Below are positions 10,482 through 21,835 of a DNA stretch of 64,000 nucleotides, piece by piece. Location of the stretch: the NCBI GenBank assembly GCA_030522415.1, contig CM060127.1, positions 9,819,207-9,883,206 of the forward strand, read 5' to 3'. How positions within the stretch are numbered: the stretch's first letter is position 1; each line of letters begins with the position of its first letter. The notes under the pieces were generated by a model that saw nothing but the letters and a program-made list of their open reading frames with translations, ran no database searches and was not told the origin of the DNA. The DNA is from Channallabes apus. Taxonomy: Eukaryota > Chordata > Actinopteri > Siluriformes > Clariidae. The position numbers were made by a program, and so were the translations under genes.

Positions 10482-11727
10482 TTGATAGCGCCCTGTTGGC
10501 CGACCAGAGTGTTGTTGTCAGACCTAATCTCTCCTCGACGGCTCATCCTGGGTGATTCCAGTGAGGAAGGATGTGCTGTCTCAGGCACAGGGGATAATAT
10601 TCCATCCCCGACCCGAGCTTTGGAACCTTCACGTCTGGCCCCTGAAGGGGACCAACTAAGAAATGCTGGTCTTCCAGCCAGCGTAATTGAGACTATTCTA
10701 AGTGCTAGGGCTCCCTCCACTAGAATAACTTATGCTCTCAAATGGAATGTATTTGAAGATTGGTGCAGGGCAAAACATGTAGACCCAATCCACTGCCAAA
10801 TTGTTTCAGTGCTGGAGTTTCTGCAAGAAAAGTTGTCCTCAGGCTTATGCCCTAGGACATACGTAGCCGCTATTCCGGCTTGTCATGTTCCAAATGATGG
10901 GGATTCCGTGGGTAATCACCCTTTAGTTGCCTGTTTTATTTGTGGAGCTAAACGGTTGAGACCCCCCCACTAGAGCCACTGTCCCTTGCTGGGACTTATC
11001 TATTGTACTCGAAGGTCTGATTGACTAGCCCAGCCCTTTCGAACCGCTAGAGTCAGCGCCTGCTAGGTTTCTGACTCTTCGGATGGTTCTTCTCATGGCC
11101 GTTAAAGAGAAGTCTCCCCATCCTGCCTAGACTTCACCCCTGGGCATCCTCACCTGAACTATCTTCCAGGGGTAGCTCAGTGGTTAAAGCATTGGACTAC
11201 GGTTCGGAAGATCCCAGGTTCAAATCCCACAACCACCAAGTTGTCACTGTTGGGCCCTTGAGCAAGGCCCTTAACCCTCAACTGCTCAGATGTGTAATGA
11301 GATAAGAATGTAAGTCGCTCTGGATAAGGGCGTCTGCCAAATGCCAAATCTTCCGAAAGTTCCATTCTCAACCATGCATCCAGTTGTTCTTGAAGGCTTC
11401 TGTCCTCCGCCTTTTACAGCTACGTTTTTCATATGCTACGGGGGCCACAACCGGGGGGTGGCTGCTACTACACAAATGCTGTCACATTGGGTGAGAGATG
11501 CTATTGTCCTAGCCTATGAGGCACGTGGTCTCACTTCGCCTCTAGGAATGAGGGCTCATTCGACCAGAGGGATTGCCTCATCTATGGTGCTGGCAAGAGG
11601 CGTTCCTCTGCAGCAAGTGTGTAATGCGGCAGGGTGGTCCTCTCCGCACACATTTGTGAGACTCTATAGTTTGGATGTTCATGCTACCCCGGGCTCACGG
11701 GTCCTCGAGTCAGTCTCCCAGAGCTAG
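10482..11727 (+). pseudogene. DIRS tyrosine recombinase, interrupted by a SINE
   Basis: The N-terminal SAM-like domain is in one frame (10,482-10,973: APSTRITYALKWNVFEDWC, VLEFLQEKL). The catalytic part follows at 11,341-11,727. There the box HSTRG supplies the H-x-x-R pair, NAAGWSS the conserved Gly-Trp, and FVRLYSLD the nucleophilic Tyr. The region around the first catalytic Arg (FLTLRMVLLMAV, about 11,068) is in a third frame. The SINE at 11,168-11,347 is inserted between, with a 7-bp duplication. The enzyme would insert the circular cDNA by strand exchange; this copy cannot. Confidence 0.8.
11168..11347 (+). mobile_element. tRNA-derived SINE, full length with 7-bp duplication
   Basis: The head 'ggggtagctcagtggttaa' and the B box 'aggttcaaatccc' are tRNA-like. 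The body contains 'cccttgagcaaggccctta' and the end 'gtctgccaaatgc', a LINE-derived tail. It is flanked by ATCTTCC at 11,161-11,167 and 11,348-11,354. Other copies lie at 19,421, 39,514 and 45,046, all on the minus strand. Confidence 0.9.
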
Positions 11728-11821
11728 GTCTGAAACCTCCTTGACCTTTGTGCGCACACGCTACACAACCTTAGGGGTCCAGACACTTGCAGTGTGGCGG
11801 TTGGTATTCTTGTTCCCATAG

Positions 11822-11912
11822 CGTTTTCACGCAGCATTGTGTGTAGATTTTGAAAGGGAACATCTCGGGTTACTTTGCTGTAACCCTGTTCCCTGAAAAT
11901 GCGGGAACAAGA
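11822..11912. repeat. DIRS internal complementary region
   Basis: Positions 11,822-11,865 are complementary to the left terminus (7004-7045). Positions 11,869-11,912 are complementary to the right end (12,140-12,182: 'cagggttacagcaaagtaac'). In the DIRS1 model this segment templates the joining of the ends into a circle. Confidence 0.85.
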
Positions 11913-11952
11913 TGCTGCGCTCCAATGCCGCACTGCTTGCGTGACTGGACGT

Positions 11953-12187
11953 CCTTTCAGACAAAATTGATCTGAGGAATGTTTCCGGTTCACTCCTATT
12001 TATAACCTGCAGGTGCGCTTCATCAGATGACGTCACCTGACCGAGGTTATATATGCCAAGATTTGGCGTGTTTGATACATTCATGCTTCACAACTGGCTA
12101 CACAGAAAGATGTTTCATAACGTTTTCACGCAGCTTCTCGTTCCTGCTTTTTCAGGGAACAGGGTTACAGCAAAGTAACCCCAGACA
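11953..12187. repeat. DIRS right inverted terminal repeat
   Basis: The segment begins 'gatctgaggaatgtttccgg' and is the reverse complement of 7004-7196 up to about 12,140. The last 40 bp (to 12,182) are complementary to the second half of the internal complementary region. Confidence 0.85.
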
Positions 12188-13059
12188 TTCTCCACAGATA
12201 TTCCATTTGTACTTGCTATGCTGGATGTGCTTGATCAGCATCTCAATGTTCTCGTAGGTTCCTTTCATGGATGCAGCATAGCCAGCAGGTATTGAAGGGT
12301 GAACATTGCCATTGTGCAGCAAAACATCTTTTATTGAAGGCTTAAAACTGATGAATCAATAAGGAGACATCACTCTTACAGGATGCAAAGATCTTATGCA
12401 AAGAAGGTGAATGCAAAAACCATACCTTTTTCGTGAATGGGAACTACAAATACCATTCATACAATCTCTAACCCAGCAATTCAGCCTTTACTTTTGATAA
12501 ACCAAAGTCTCTTTGCGCCTACAGTATTCCTGGTCTTGATCACCGACAGTTGTTAGGCTTTCTGTAAAAGAGCACTCATTGAGCCTCTCTGAGTCATAAG
12601 TGAAAATTCTTTGAGACAGTGCTTTATTTTAAAATAATATGTGCACACTATAATGCCCACATTTTCACAAGGAACAGCATTTATGTACGCAAGGCCAGAC
12701 ATGACCAGACTGCAAGCTACCAGTAAATTGCAAGCCAACCAGTTCTCATTCTGTACATTGTTGATAGGATTATTACAGAAACAAAATTAATTAACATAAA
12801 TAGAAAGAAAAACAGCACAAAACTTTTCAGAAAAATGGTATGTGATGGGCAAATTCGTGTGTGATTTTCATGATCAGCAGCCAAAAATCTATAAGGTACA
12901 CCAAACAGTCTTCAAGAAGCTAAATATTTGTTGTGCAGTGTAACTTTCACTTCATTGCGGGGGAATTTTAGGCGACTTTTTTTTTTTTTTAACTTAGACT
13001 TGTTTTATTTCAACCACACTGGAGGGTTTTTGAGCATTAATCACCTGGTTTTTTTTTTG
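12188..13059. other. Unassigned sequence
   Basis: No coding frame or repeat family is recognised. T runs occur at 12,978-12,990 and 13,050-13,058. Confidence 0.4.
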
Positions 13060-13441
13060 TTTTGTTTTTTGAGCCATTCAGAGACGTACTTGGTGGTATG
13101 TTTTACACAATTGTCCACCTGCATAAACCCCAATGAGCTTGAATTTGAGGTCACAAACTGAAGGCTGCACACACTCCTTCAGGATTTTCAGGTAGAGGGT
13201 AGAATTCATGGTTCCATCATTTATGGCAAGTCATCCAGGTCCTGAAGCTACAAAATAGCCCCAGATACACAACACACTACCACCATATCTGTGTATAACT
13301 TTTGGCAGGATGTTACACCAAATGCAACAGGACATGTGCCTTCCAAAAAGTTTAACTTTTGTCTCATCAGTGCACAGAATATTTGCCCAAAAGTCTTGGA
13401 GATAATCAAGACGTTTTTGTCAAATGTGAGACAAGTCTTTT
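13060..13441 (-). pseudogene. Tc1-like transposase relic
   Basis: Read on the minus strand, this stretch follows the central part of the transposase in the intact element at 2331-3353, from the region ahead of the first Asp (SQDFWANILCTDETK-like, near 13,370) to the 'ccattcagag' block at 13,071. Stops and indels are frequent, and neither TIR is present. It is truncated on the right by an L2 fragment. Confidence 0.7.
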
Positions 13442-14145
13442 TTGTCCAGGGTGGATTATTGTAATGGTCTCCTCCCCGGCCTTCCCAAGAAGACCATTAG
13501 ACAACTGCAGCTCATCCAGAACGCTGCTACCAGAATTCTAACTAGAACCAGAAAATCAGATCACATCACACCAGTCCTCAGGTCCTTACACTGGCTTCCT
13601 GTAACATTTAGGATAGACTTTAAAGTACTTTTACTTGTTTATAAATCACTTAATGGCCTAGGACCTAAATACATTACAGATATGCTCACTGAATATAAAC
13701 CTAACAGACCACTCAGATTGTTAGGATCGAGTCAGTTAGAAATACCAAGAGTTCACACAAAACAAGGGGAGTCGCCTTTAGCCATTATGCTGCCTGCAGT
13801 TGGAACCAGATCCAGAAGAGATCAGATGTGCTAAAACATTAATCACATTTAAATCTAGACTCAAAACTCATCTGTTTAGCTGTGCATTTATTCAATGACC
13901 ACTGTGCTACGTCCAAACCGACTGCATTATTTTATGTTTTTTCTAATATCTTAAACTGCTTTATTTTTTAAATTATGTTTTAATTAACTTAAATTAGTTT
14001 ATAGTTTTACTGCAAACTGTTTTTATTTTTATTTTCAATAAAATTTTAAAAGTTTTTTAAAATTATATATTTTCTTTTCTTCTATGTAAAGCACTTTGAA
14101 TTACCACTGTGTATGAAATGTGCTATACAAATAAACTTGCCTTGC

Positions 14146-14148
<3 letters not shown>
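13442..14148 (+). pseudogene. L2-type LINE 3' end
   Basis: The coding part ([28 protein letters not shown], then [26 protein letters not shown]) is the C-terminal thumb region of an L2 reverse transcriptase. It is frame-broken near 13,800. An AT-rich 3' UTR follows, ending 'atacaaataaacttgccttg'. It belongs to a different L2 subfamily from the one at 43.8 kb, whose tail is TTGAA repeats. Confidence 0.8.

Positions 14149-14149
<1 letters not shown>

Positions 14150-14221
<72 letters not shown>
14150..14221. repeat. CA microsatellite
   Basis: About 36 uninterrupted CA units directly follow the L2 3' end, so it may have grown from the LINE tail. Confidence 0.95.
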
Positions 14222-14222
<1 letters not shown>

Positions 14223-15500
14223 GTATTAATCAATTGAAAGAAATGAAATGTGGGAGGTGGATTTAGAGAAATTTGCAAAATCATTCAAATATCACACTGA
14301 TGCAGTATAAGCAAAACGCTTTTGACATAATAGTTTGGTGTTTGTGCTTACTAAGACTTTGTGATGCAAAGAAAACATGCTTCAGTCTATCTTAATATGT
14401 AGCTCAAGGATATGAATGTTTTTCCAATTTGCTATCTGAAAGGGAAACGTGCACACTTTCATTGAGGGCATAGGTGACTTGGTGTGCCCACAGATAATAA
14501 CGAGAGCGCTAATGCACTAAATGGACTAGCGGCTAGCTTTTATCAGGGTGCCAGCGGTTTCAGGAGACATGAATTTTTAATCACGACATGATGGTTATAG
14601 CAAATACTGATGGAGGTGTTTTCCATTTTCCTGCATGATTTGTCTTCTCACAGAGGACTGAGCCCATATTCAAGCTTGTGTGTGGCCGATGTTCAGATGA
14701 CTGGTGGCTGCGGGTTGAGATGTCCGGAACCTTCCATTATAAAGGGAAAAAAGAAAAGAAAAAGATGATGAACAGAATGGACTCTCTGAATAAGTGAAAA
14801 ATAGGGTATGAAATAATAATAATGTCCACCACATTCCGTGCTCTTTATGTTCACTAGGGATGGAAGGGAAAGCGAGATAATCTCCTGGTGTGACAGACGG
14901 ACATTTTCTCGAGAACAACTTAAAGAAGTTCCAGCCCTGAGTTTGCTGAACCCAGTAAACAGAATCATGAAATTTCTGCCTTATACTGTATGTTTCTCTC
15001 AGCAGTGCTGCATTTCCATGATCATGCACTCTTGGGTGGGAATGGAAAATCAATACACAGACGATTTTTTTTTTTTTTTTAGTCCTTGCAATTTCTATGG
15101 GAACAAATTATTTTTCACGAAGAAAAGAAGGTAAAATGTTAAAAAGATCATGGTGTTTCAAACAAGAAATATTGCCCCTATTTATCATTTTTCTGTGAGT
15201 TTTGTTCCTGCAAACAAATTCAGCAAAAGCAGTAATAAATCATACAGTATTGAGCAGGAAATCTGAAATTATTCTACAATTGATTAGACGCACCAGCTCT
15301 TGAGGTCAGGGCAAGTGATGAGATCCCTGTTCCTCCTCTGGTGGACTTTCCTATTGGTTCACAGTTGAAACTGCTTGGGAAGGGAAGCGCAAGCCATTTT
15401 AGCAAATCAAAAAAAGTGAAAACACAGGGTCACAGCTCAGACTGTTTAGAAAAGGGAGTGTAAAATATTCTAACAACCCTAAAACATAACATCAAATGTG
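14222..15500. other. Unassigned sequence
   Basis: Short open frames exist on both strands but none shows a domain, and I see no mobile-element termini. A T run lies at 15,065-15,080. Confidence 0.4.
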
Positions 15501-15504
15501 AAAA

Positions 15505-15531
15505 CACAACAACAACAACAACAACAACAAC

Positions 15532-15583
<52 letters not shown>

Positions 15584-15603
15584 TTAATAATAATAATAAT
15601 AAT
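15505..15603. repeat. AAC then AAT microsatellite
   Basis: About nine AAC units pass into more than twenty AAT units. The next 150 bp are T/G-rich, and the hydrophobic frame there is a composition effect. Confidence 0.9.
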
Positions 15604-15779
15604 TTGATGTATGCTGTGTTCATGAATTTGCTGTTGTTTTGTTTTGTTTGTTTTGGTTTGTGTTTTCTTTTGCCTGTTGTGTTTTTTATTTAGGTATGTT
15701 GTTGTTTTTTGTGCTTGTTGTTGTTTTTTTGTGTTTTTACTTGTTACCTGTTGGTGATTTCACTATTGCTGTTGTTGTT

Positions 15780-15905
15780 GGTCAAGAGTTCCTCACAGCA
15801 GACCATCCAGTCCGCACACAACTAGGCACAGGTGTTTACGTTGGATACTCTTCCTTATGCAACACTGACTGGGAATCGAACCTGAGTCTTCCGCATGACA
15901 GTCAT
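15780..15905 (-). mobile_element. SINE-like fragment (weak)
   Basis: On the minus strand there is a B-box-like 'ggttcgattccc' (about 15,871-15,882), with 'gactcaggttcgattcccag' around it. The segment looks like the tRNA-related part of a short repeat. No A box, tail or duplication is clear. Confidence 0.3.
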
Positions 15906-16599
15906 CTATTAGCTTTTTCTCTCGTGTATACACTGTTATTGTTGTTGTATTTTTAAATTTGCTGTTGTTGTACTTTGGCATGTTTACGCCTGTCCATTGC
16001 AACATACTGTACACAACACACCTAAAGGACGTCCACACTGGTGCTTCATGCTTTGACTTGCAATTTTGGAGTTTCTCATGCTCAGAATCAGCTCTACAGC
16101 ATCTGTCTAATAAGGCCTTAAGGGCTCTCCTGGTGCTTCATTCGAAGGACATAATGTCCTTCTGCCTGTCTCCATGGTGCATTATAGCCATACTAATCAT
16201 AACAACATCTCCCCCTGTCTTAGTTAAAATCTGATAGAATTGAAGGGAATGCTCAGTGGGATTTCGCAGATCAAGTTAAATTCTGTAATCTTTTTGACAG
16301 AATACAGAAGATCTTATGAGAAAGGTTTGTATTGTAATTGTATTCCAACGGTCTGTAACTTAGGGGTGTTACTATTGCACTTATTACCACACTAATGGCA
16401 ATAATACTCTCAGCATTTGTGTATCTTTAGTTCTCCAAATAGCTGTAACATTAAGGCCAGCATGATCAGCATGACCTTTTTAAAAAAATAAAATTAATCC
16501 TACCACTATACCCACTGGAACTGGGAAATTTTTTCATAATCCTCCTTAAACTATACTCACAGTGCAACTCCTGCTTATATCTGTATTTCTATCTGTTTA

Positions 16600-16962
16600 T
16601 GTACAGTATTCTCACTCGCTTCTATACTGCTTTATCCTGTATTCAGTGTTGTGGGGGGCCTGGAGCCTATCCCAGGAGACTTAGGGCACAAGGCGGGGTA
16701 CACCCTGGACAGGGTGCCCATCCTTCGCAGGGCACACACACATACAGTACTACAGGCAATTTGGGAATGGGAGTAGGTCAAATCTGCATGTCTTTGAACT
16801 GGGGGAGGAAACCGAATCACCCGGAGGAAACCCACCAAGCACGGGAAGAACATGCAAACTCTTTGCACACAGAGACAGGAATCGAGCCTGGTCGGCAATC
16901 AAACCCGGATCATGGAGGTGCAAGACGACAGTGCTAACCACTACACCACCGTGCCGCCTGTT
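16600..16962 (-). mobile_element. tRNA-derived SINE (V-SINE-like)
   Basis: This copy has the same architecture as the one at 5032, with the minus-strand head at about 16,962 (GGTGTAGTGGTTAGCACTG) and the tail near 16,605. It is diverged and has small internal deletions. Confidence 0.85.
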
Positions 16963-18595
16963 TTTGCATTCTGAATAACAATATCATATTTGCCAAAAAA
17001 CACCCCAAAGACATTTTTTAATAGATATTGTCCCATTGAAGGGTTCCAATATTTTTTAAGTTATTGTATAACATTAAAACATCCAAAATGATCAGTCATA
17101 TTTAAGATGGTAACAACCACACAAACAATCATATTCATGTATTAATACATATTTGATCGTGATGTAAATGTGGCGAATGACTTTAAGCAGGACTTAAGGA
17201 AACTAAAACAGCACTGCCATGAAGGGTGTAATTATCAACATCCCCAACACTGATGCACTCAGGATTGCAAGCTAGTTTGGAGTCTAACATCACCTGGGTG
17301 AAGCATTTCCCTGTTCAAGCTCCAGTGCTATTTTCATGATTAGCTTATTACTATGTGCTGAATATTATCTCCAGTTGCAAAATAAAGAGTAATGATCAGC
17401 CTTCTTCACCGAATGATTTCTTGTGGCTGATTGCAGTAGGGCAGGACTGTATTTGATAAATGTGATGTTAGGTCTAACAAAGTACAAATCGATATTAGCA
17501 CCTGCTTACATCAGCCTCCACAGCTACCCTGACTACAGAAACCTTGCGCATTTAGTCTCTATGCCTGAGTGACCATGAGGAAAAACTGCATCTAGCATCA
17601 TGTTAGATACACCATTTTTTGTAATAGAGTTTATGTTGTGATGGCAAACTGCTTTCTTTAAAGTTATGAACAGATTGAGATTCAGCAGAGTGGCCCACAC
17701 TGGAGTTCAGATACTATATACGTATATAAAATAAAGCAAGCAGCTGTACGGTGGCACAGCAGGTAGTGCTGCTCTGTGTTAACACGTTCACTTCTTGCGA
17801 GCACTGGTTTCCACTCCTGTGTTCATTCATTTTCTAAAAACACACTGGAAGGTGATGTGGCTGATCAAAGATTTTTATTAATTTCCAGTTTTAGGTCGAG
17901 CTGGTCCAAGCTCTTTAACTTTTTTTCTTTCTTCGTCCGATCACCTTGCAAAGGGGTATTTTAGCAAAGAAATTACAGAATGTTCTCTCATATTTATCTG
18001 CTTCCACGTCAATCACTATTCAATACATTAACTAAAAATCTGCTGACCGTTAATAAGACTCGTTGAGAATGGTCAAATTACATGAGCCCAAATATTTAAA
18101 AACAATATTGATTTGCTACAGTAAGAACAAACGTGGGAGGGTTCGGGGTGCACAGTGCTGTACCCCAAGCATGATTTGAAAAAATCCAATTAGAGCTCAG
18201 CCTCAAATCATATGCCTACATATAGTAGACACTTGTTTGTCCGGCGTACCGTAGCATGCTTACTTTAAGGGGGCACCCCTGCTCCCCTTATTGACCGGCC
18301 GCCACTGAACAGGAGTGTTGGCGATTAATTCTGTACTGAAATATACTTATACGTATATTCATCAACTGTTAAAGTCACATTATATGTACAATTAAAGTTA
18401 ACATATAATCACACAAACATGAAAAAAGCATTCTATACTCACCACAAGATTGTACACTAACTGCAAAATCCCATTAGTAGGGGCATGGATTTATGGGCGT
18501 TCCGCGAAATAAAAAAAGATGCAGAAACTTTTGTTTGCATATGCACAAGTGAGTGTATGTAGGATGGATTCACGAGTAGGATAAATGTATAGAAC
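16963..18595. other. Mostly unassigned; one SINE head remnant
   Basis: At about 17,750-17,830 there is 'ggtggcacagcaggtagtgc', which resembles a degraded SINE A-box region on the plus strand. At about 18,236-18,305 a GC-richer patch looks like the end of an old DNA element. The rest shows nothing I can name. Confidence 0.35.
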
Positions 18596-18599
18596 ACCA

Positions 18600-18914
18600 T
18601 CTGGGGATTTTTTTTCCCCACTATGCCGCCTGACCTGATTGGTCAAACGGCGTCATGTGATTATTGTTGTGCATCTGATTGGTGAAACAGTCATGTGGTA
18701 GATCTACCAGCTGCATGTTTACAATAAATGGTTATAAAAGTAATGAGTCGAGTGTAAGCCGAATGTAGCGGAGTAAGAGTAGCGTTTCTTCTTCACAAAT
18801 CTACTCAAGTAAAAGTAAAAAGTATGGTGCAGTTAAACTGAAGTAAATTTTTTCCAAAAAGTCACTCAAGTAAATGTAACGGAGTAAATGTAACTCATTA
18901 CTACCCATCTCTGT
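18600..18914 (-). mobile_element. hAT-like element, terminal part
   Basis: The right edge reads, on the minus strand, 'cagagatgggtagtaatgag' followed by 'ttacttgagtgac'. This is the terminus of a widespread teleost hAT-type repeat. The opposite terminus and the 8-bp duplication are not found, so only one end is present. Confidence 0.55.
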
Positions 18915-19420
18915 TTGTAACACATATCCTTCTGCGACTGATGGAACTAACTAACCGTGACTGGTAGAGTTAACAGTGAACAGGGGTGAATCTGTAGGAT
19001 GCAGCCAAAAGGTGAGGAGATTAAACCATGGAGGTTGAGGACGGTCTTGTAAATCTCATAAATTTCTCTGTACACTTCTATATAGTCTGCCTTAGGATAT
19101 CATTTACATTATCTTCTGGGTTCTGGGGTTAAATCCAGAATAGAGTTAAATAGAGTGCACTGGGGTGTACAATCCACTGTCACACATTCACCAAGCAGTT
19201 CGTAAGCTTTGTCACCAAAAATAAAAGAACATGGATGGTTCAGATGCGATTTAGAATAACTTAAAAGAAATTAATTGAAGAGTCAAAGATGCCATAACAT
19301 TATCAGTTTTGTTTTCTTGCTGAAAGTGCTTCTGTGACCGGTTTCGAATTTGAGTTTTGGTAGACAGCTGCTCTCCCCTCAGTATGATTGATTGTGAACA
19401 GACTTGCGTACCCCAGGAAG

Positions 19421-19632
19421 ACATATTTACATTTACATTTACATTTAGGCATTTGGCAGACGCTCTTATCCAGAGCGACTTACATTTTTTTTTTATCTCA
19501 TTATACATCTGAGCAGTTGAGGGTTAAGGGCCTTGCTCAAGGGCCCAACAGTGGCAACTTGGTGGTTGTGGGGTTTGAACCTGGGATCTTCCGAACCGTA
19601 GTCCAATGCCTTAACCACTGAGCTACCCCTGG
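19421..19632 (-). mobile_element. tRNA-derived SINE with ACATTT tail
   Basis: The minus-strand head ends at about 19,632 ('aggggtagctcagtggttaa'). The body matches the 11,168 copy, and the tail is a threefold 'acattt' repeat at 19,426-19,447. Confidence 0.9.
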
Positions 19633-19915
19633 CCCGTGAGAATGTGCGTGAGAATGTGCGTTCTTCCACGCCAACTTCCTGTCTGGCGTACGTGTATTTC
19701 TTCTTGTGTGTGTTTGTTTTATTTCCTTTGGCGACTCCTAGAGGCAATTATGTTAAATTGCACACTACAGAGTATCGCACCAACACATGTGAAAAACATT
19801 GCTATTCATTTATAATTGATAAAATGGGTTAATTGACACAATATTTGTCTACCAATTATGTGATTTAGAACATATAAAAGCATTTTCAAATGTATACAAC
19901 CCTTAGTCTATGGTA

Positions 19916-20437
19916 ATGGCAGTGTTGGCCTTATTAGAGGACATTGTCAATGGCAGAATCCGAAGGGAACACATTGTTAGGGATCACAGTGATTTTCTGG
20001 CTCACAATGATGACTGGCTTATTAGCCGTTTCAGATTTCCAAGAGCTCTGTGCTGAGTTGGGTCCAAATTTGGAAAGAGAGACAGCGAGGAGCCACGCAT
20101 TACCCGTTCCCCTACAGGTGCTGACAACGCTTGGTTTCCTGGCAACTGGTTCTTTCCAAAGGGAACCGGCAGACCGCTCGGGGTTAAGCCAGTCGTCTTT
20201 GAGCCGTGCAGTGCCAGCTGTATGGGACGGGATCATCCGCATGTCTAGCAGTTATATATTAAAGCGCATTAAAGCGCAATTTGCAGCGATCGCCGGTTTT
20301 CCTAATGTAATCGGAACCATCGACTGCGCGCACATTGCTATAAAGGCGCCATCTGAAGACGAATTTGCATACGTGAATCGGAAACATTTCCATTGAATAA
20401 ATGTGCAAATAATATGTGATGCTCAAACAGGTTGCAT
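19916..20437 (+). pseudogene. PIF/Harbinger transposase (HARBI1-like), truncated and broken
   Basis: From the ATG at 19,916 the reading MAVLALLEDIVNG, IRREHIVRDHSDFLAHNDDWLISRFRFP is the N-terminal block of Harbinger DDE nucleases. It shifts frame near 20,045 into LCAELGPNLE and FLATGSFQ, then LSQSSLSRAVPAVWDGI (HTH-like). GFPNVIGTIDCAHIAIKAP contains the first catalytic Asp. The next block VNRKHFH is followed by a TGA where Ser is expected, then INVQIICDAQTGC. Coding ends at a minisatellite, so the remaining catalytic residues are gone. A Harbinger-type right terminus is seen near 21,108. The left terminus is not recognised. Confidence 0.8.
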
Positions 20438-20502
20438 GATCTGACCGCGCGCCCCCGCCCCGTTGCATGATCTGACTGCGCGCCCCGTTGCATGATCTGG
20501 GG
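20430..20502. repeat. GC-rich minisatellite, three units
   Basis: Three copies of 'ttgcatgatctga' are separated by 'ccgcgcgcccc'-type spacers with a period of about 25-30 bp. It lies at the point where the Harbinger transposase breaks off. Confidence 0.75.
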
Positions 20503-20509
20503 AAAAAAC

Positions 20510-20586
20510 AATGCTAGACCAGGATGCCCCCTTCAAATTTCTCACTGCCCTTCCATATGGTCTGGTCTAGAACCGTCCCTGCTCAA
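20510..20586 (-). mobile_element. Possible hAT-type terminus
   Basis: On the minus strand the edge reads 'cagggacggttctagacc'. A similar motif in the plus orientation occurs at 56,356 ('cagggctgttctagacc'). I regard both as ends of one repeat family. No partner end or duplication is seen. Confidence 0.3.
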
Positions 20587-20984
20587 ATGCGACTAACAAA
20601 TATTGTGGCAAGGTGGCCTGGGTCAACCCATGATTCATTCATCCTCACAGCATGGTTGGGATGAGGCTCCAAGGTGGCAGGGTGCGCGATAGGAGGCTTC
20701 TTGGTGAGTGATGTATTTAAAGATATTATTCCAGCTAAGTTTTTTTTATTTTGTTATTAATTCTGGAGGACAAACTTGCAAATAACACCGTTTTTCTCCG
20801 GTCTACCTCCGATAGGAGCACTTCCAATTCACATTCTGTGAAGTTTCTTTTCTTGCTTGCTTTTGCCATTGCTTTCTCGTCTGGTTATTACTATATTTAT
20901 ACGGGGGAGGAGGCAGGGAGGGGTTTTGCGCTCGTGCACGTGCGCTCAATTTCACGTTAATTCGGATGTACAAAGAGAATATGC

Positions 20985-21108
20985 GTGGGATTCCGCGTAC
21001 GCAGTGTTTCATACATCAGACTTTTTTAGTGCGTACGCACATTTACAGCTTTGTCCGTACGCAATGTTTTAGTATGAATTCAACGCAAGTCTTTGTACAT
21101 GAGGCCCC
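20985..21108 (+). mobile_element. PIF/Harbinger-like right terminus
   Basis: The segment contains repeated 'gcgtacgca' motifs and ends in 'tgtacatgaggcccc', which reads 'ggggcctcatgtaca' inward. I recognise this as a terminus type of teleost Harbinger elements. It is probably the right end of the element whose transposase relic is at 19,916. Confidence 0.5.
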
Positions 21109-21145
21109 GGGATACTATTCCAGGGACACACCATAAAGCACACAC

Positions 21146-21477
21146 ACATTCATTCATTCATTCATTAATTTTCTATACCGCTTAATCCTGTGTTCAGGGT
21201 CGCGGGGGACCTGGAGCCTATCCCAGGAGACTTCGGGCACTAGGCGGGGTACACCCTGGACAAGGTGCCAATCCATCGTAAGGCACACACACACATACAC
21301 ACACTCACACACCCAATCACACACTACGGGCAATTTAGGAACGCCAATTAGCCTAACCTGCATATCTTTGGACTGTGGGAGGAAACCGGAGTACCCGGAG
21401 GAAACCCACCAAGCATGGGGAGAACATGCAAACTCCATGCACACAGAGACGGGAATCGAGCCTGGCCGGGGTCACTC
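21146..21477 (-). mobile_element. V-SINE-like copy, head truncated
   Basis: The tail is ATTC repeats at 21,149-21,170. The body matches the 5032 copy closely, but the copy stops after the B-box half ('gaatcgagcctggccggg'), so the A box is missing. Confidence 0.85.
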
Positions 21478-21512
21478 ACAAATATCACATATATTTCTAA
21501 AGTATTTTAGGC

Positions 21513-21835
21513 AGCATGGTGGCTTAGTGGTTAGTACTGTTACCTTGCACTTCCATTGTCAGGGTTCGATTCGTGCCTCGGGGTCTGTGTGCATGGAGTT
21601 TGCATGTTCTTCTTGTGCTTGGTGGGTTTCCTCCAAGTACTCTGGTTTCCTCCAACAGTCCAAAGACCTGCAGATTAGGCTAAATGACATTCCCAAATTG
21701 CCCATAGTGTGTGAATGTTGACCAGAGGTCCTACCATGGTTGTACAAATGGGAATAAAAGAGAATGGTCAGAATTGGCCTTCACAGTCTCTGGTTGGACT
21801 ACAGTGGTTCCTAGATGGAGATGGATGGATATCGC
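21513..21835 (+). mobile_element. V-SINE-like copy, plus strand
   Basis: The head 'tggcttagtggttagtactg' and B box 'gggttcgattcg' are followed by the usual body ('ggagtttgcatgttcttctt'). It faces the preceding copy head to head with about 36 bp between them. Confidence 0.85.

Larger units (their letters stand above)
7004..12187 (+). mobile_element. DIRS-type tyrosine-recombinase retrotransposon, complete but decayed
   Basis: The order gag, RT/RNase H, tyrosine recombinase is that of DIRS elements, which integrate through a recombinase instead of an integrase. The ends are inverted repeats (7004-7196 against 11,953-12,140). Just inside the right end lies an internal complementary region whose first half is complementary to the left terminus and whose second half is complementary to the right terminus, as in the DIRS1 model. 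All three frames are broken by frameshifts and stops, and a SINE sits inside the recombinase. Length is about 5.2 kb. A second broken copy lies on the minus strand at 53.8-62.4 kb. Confidence 0.9.

Noticed and set aside
11168..11240. tRNA gene
   Set aside because: The A and B boxes belong to a SINE head; there is no closed cloverleaf, and the body and tail of the SINE follow.
15639..15956. Hydrophobic 105-aa membrane-like protein
   Set aside because: Low-complexity TTG/TTT composition next to a microsatellite; no start context or conservation.
20430..20502. CRISPR-like array
   Set aside because: Three imperfect units with similar spacers in vertebrate DNA; it is a minisatellite.
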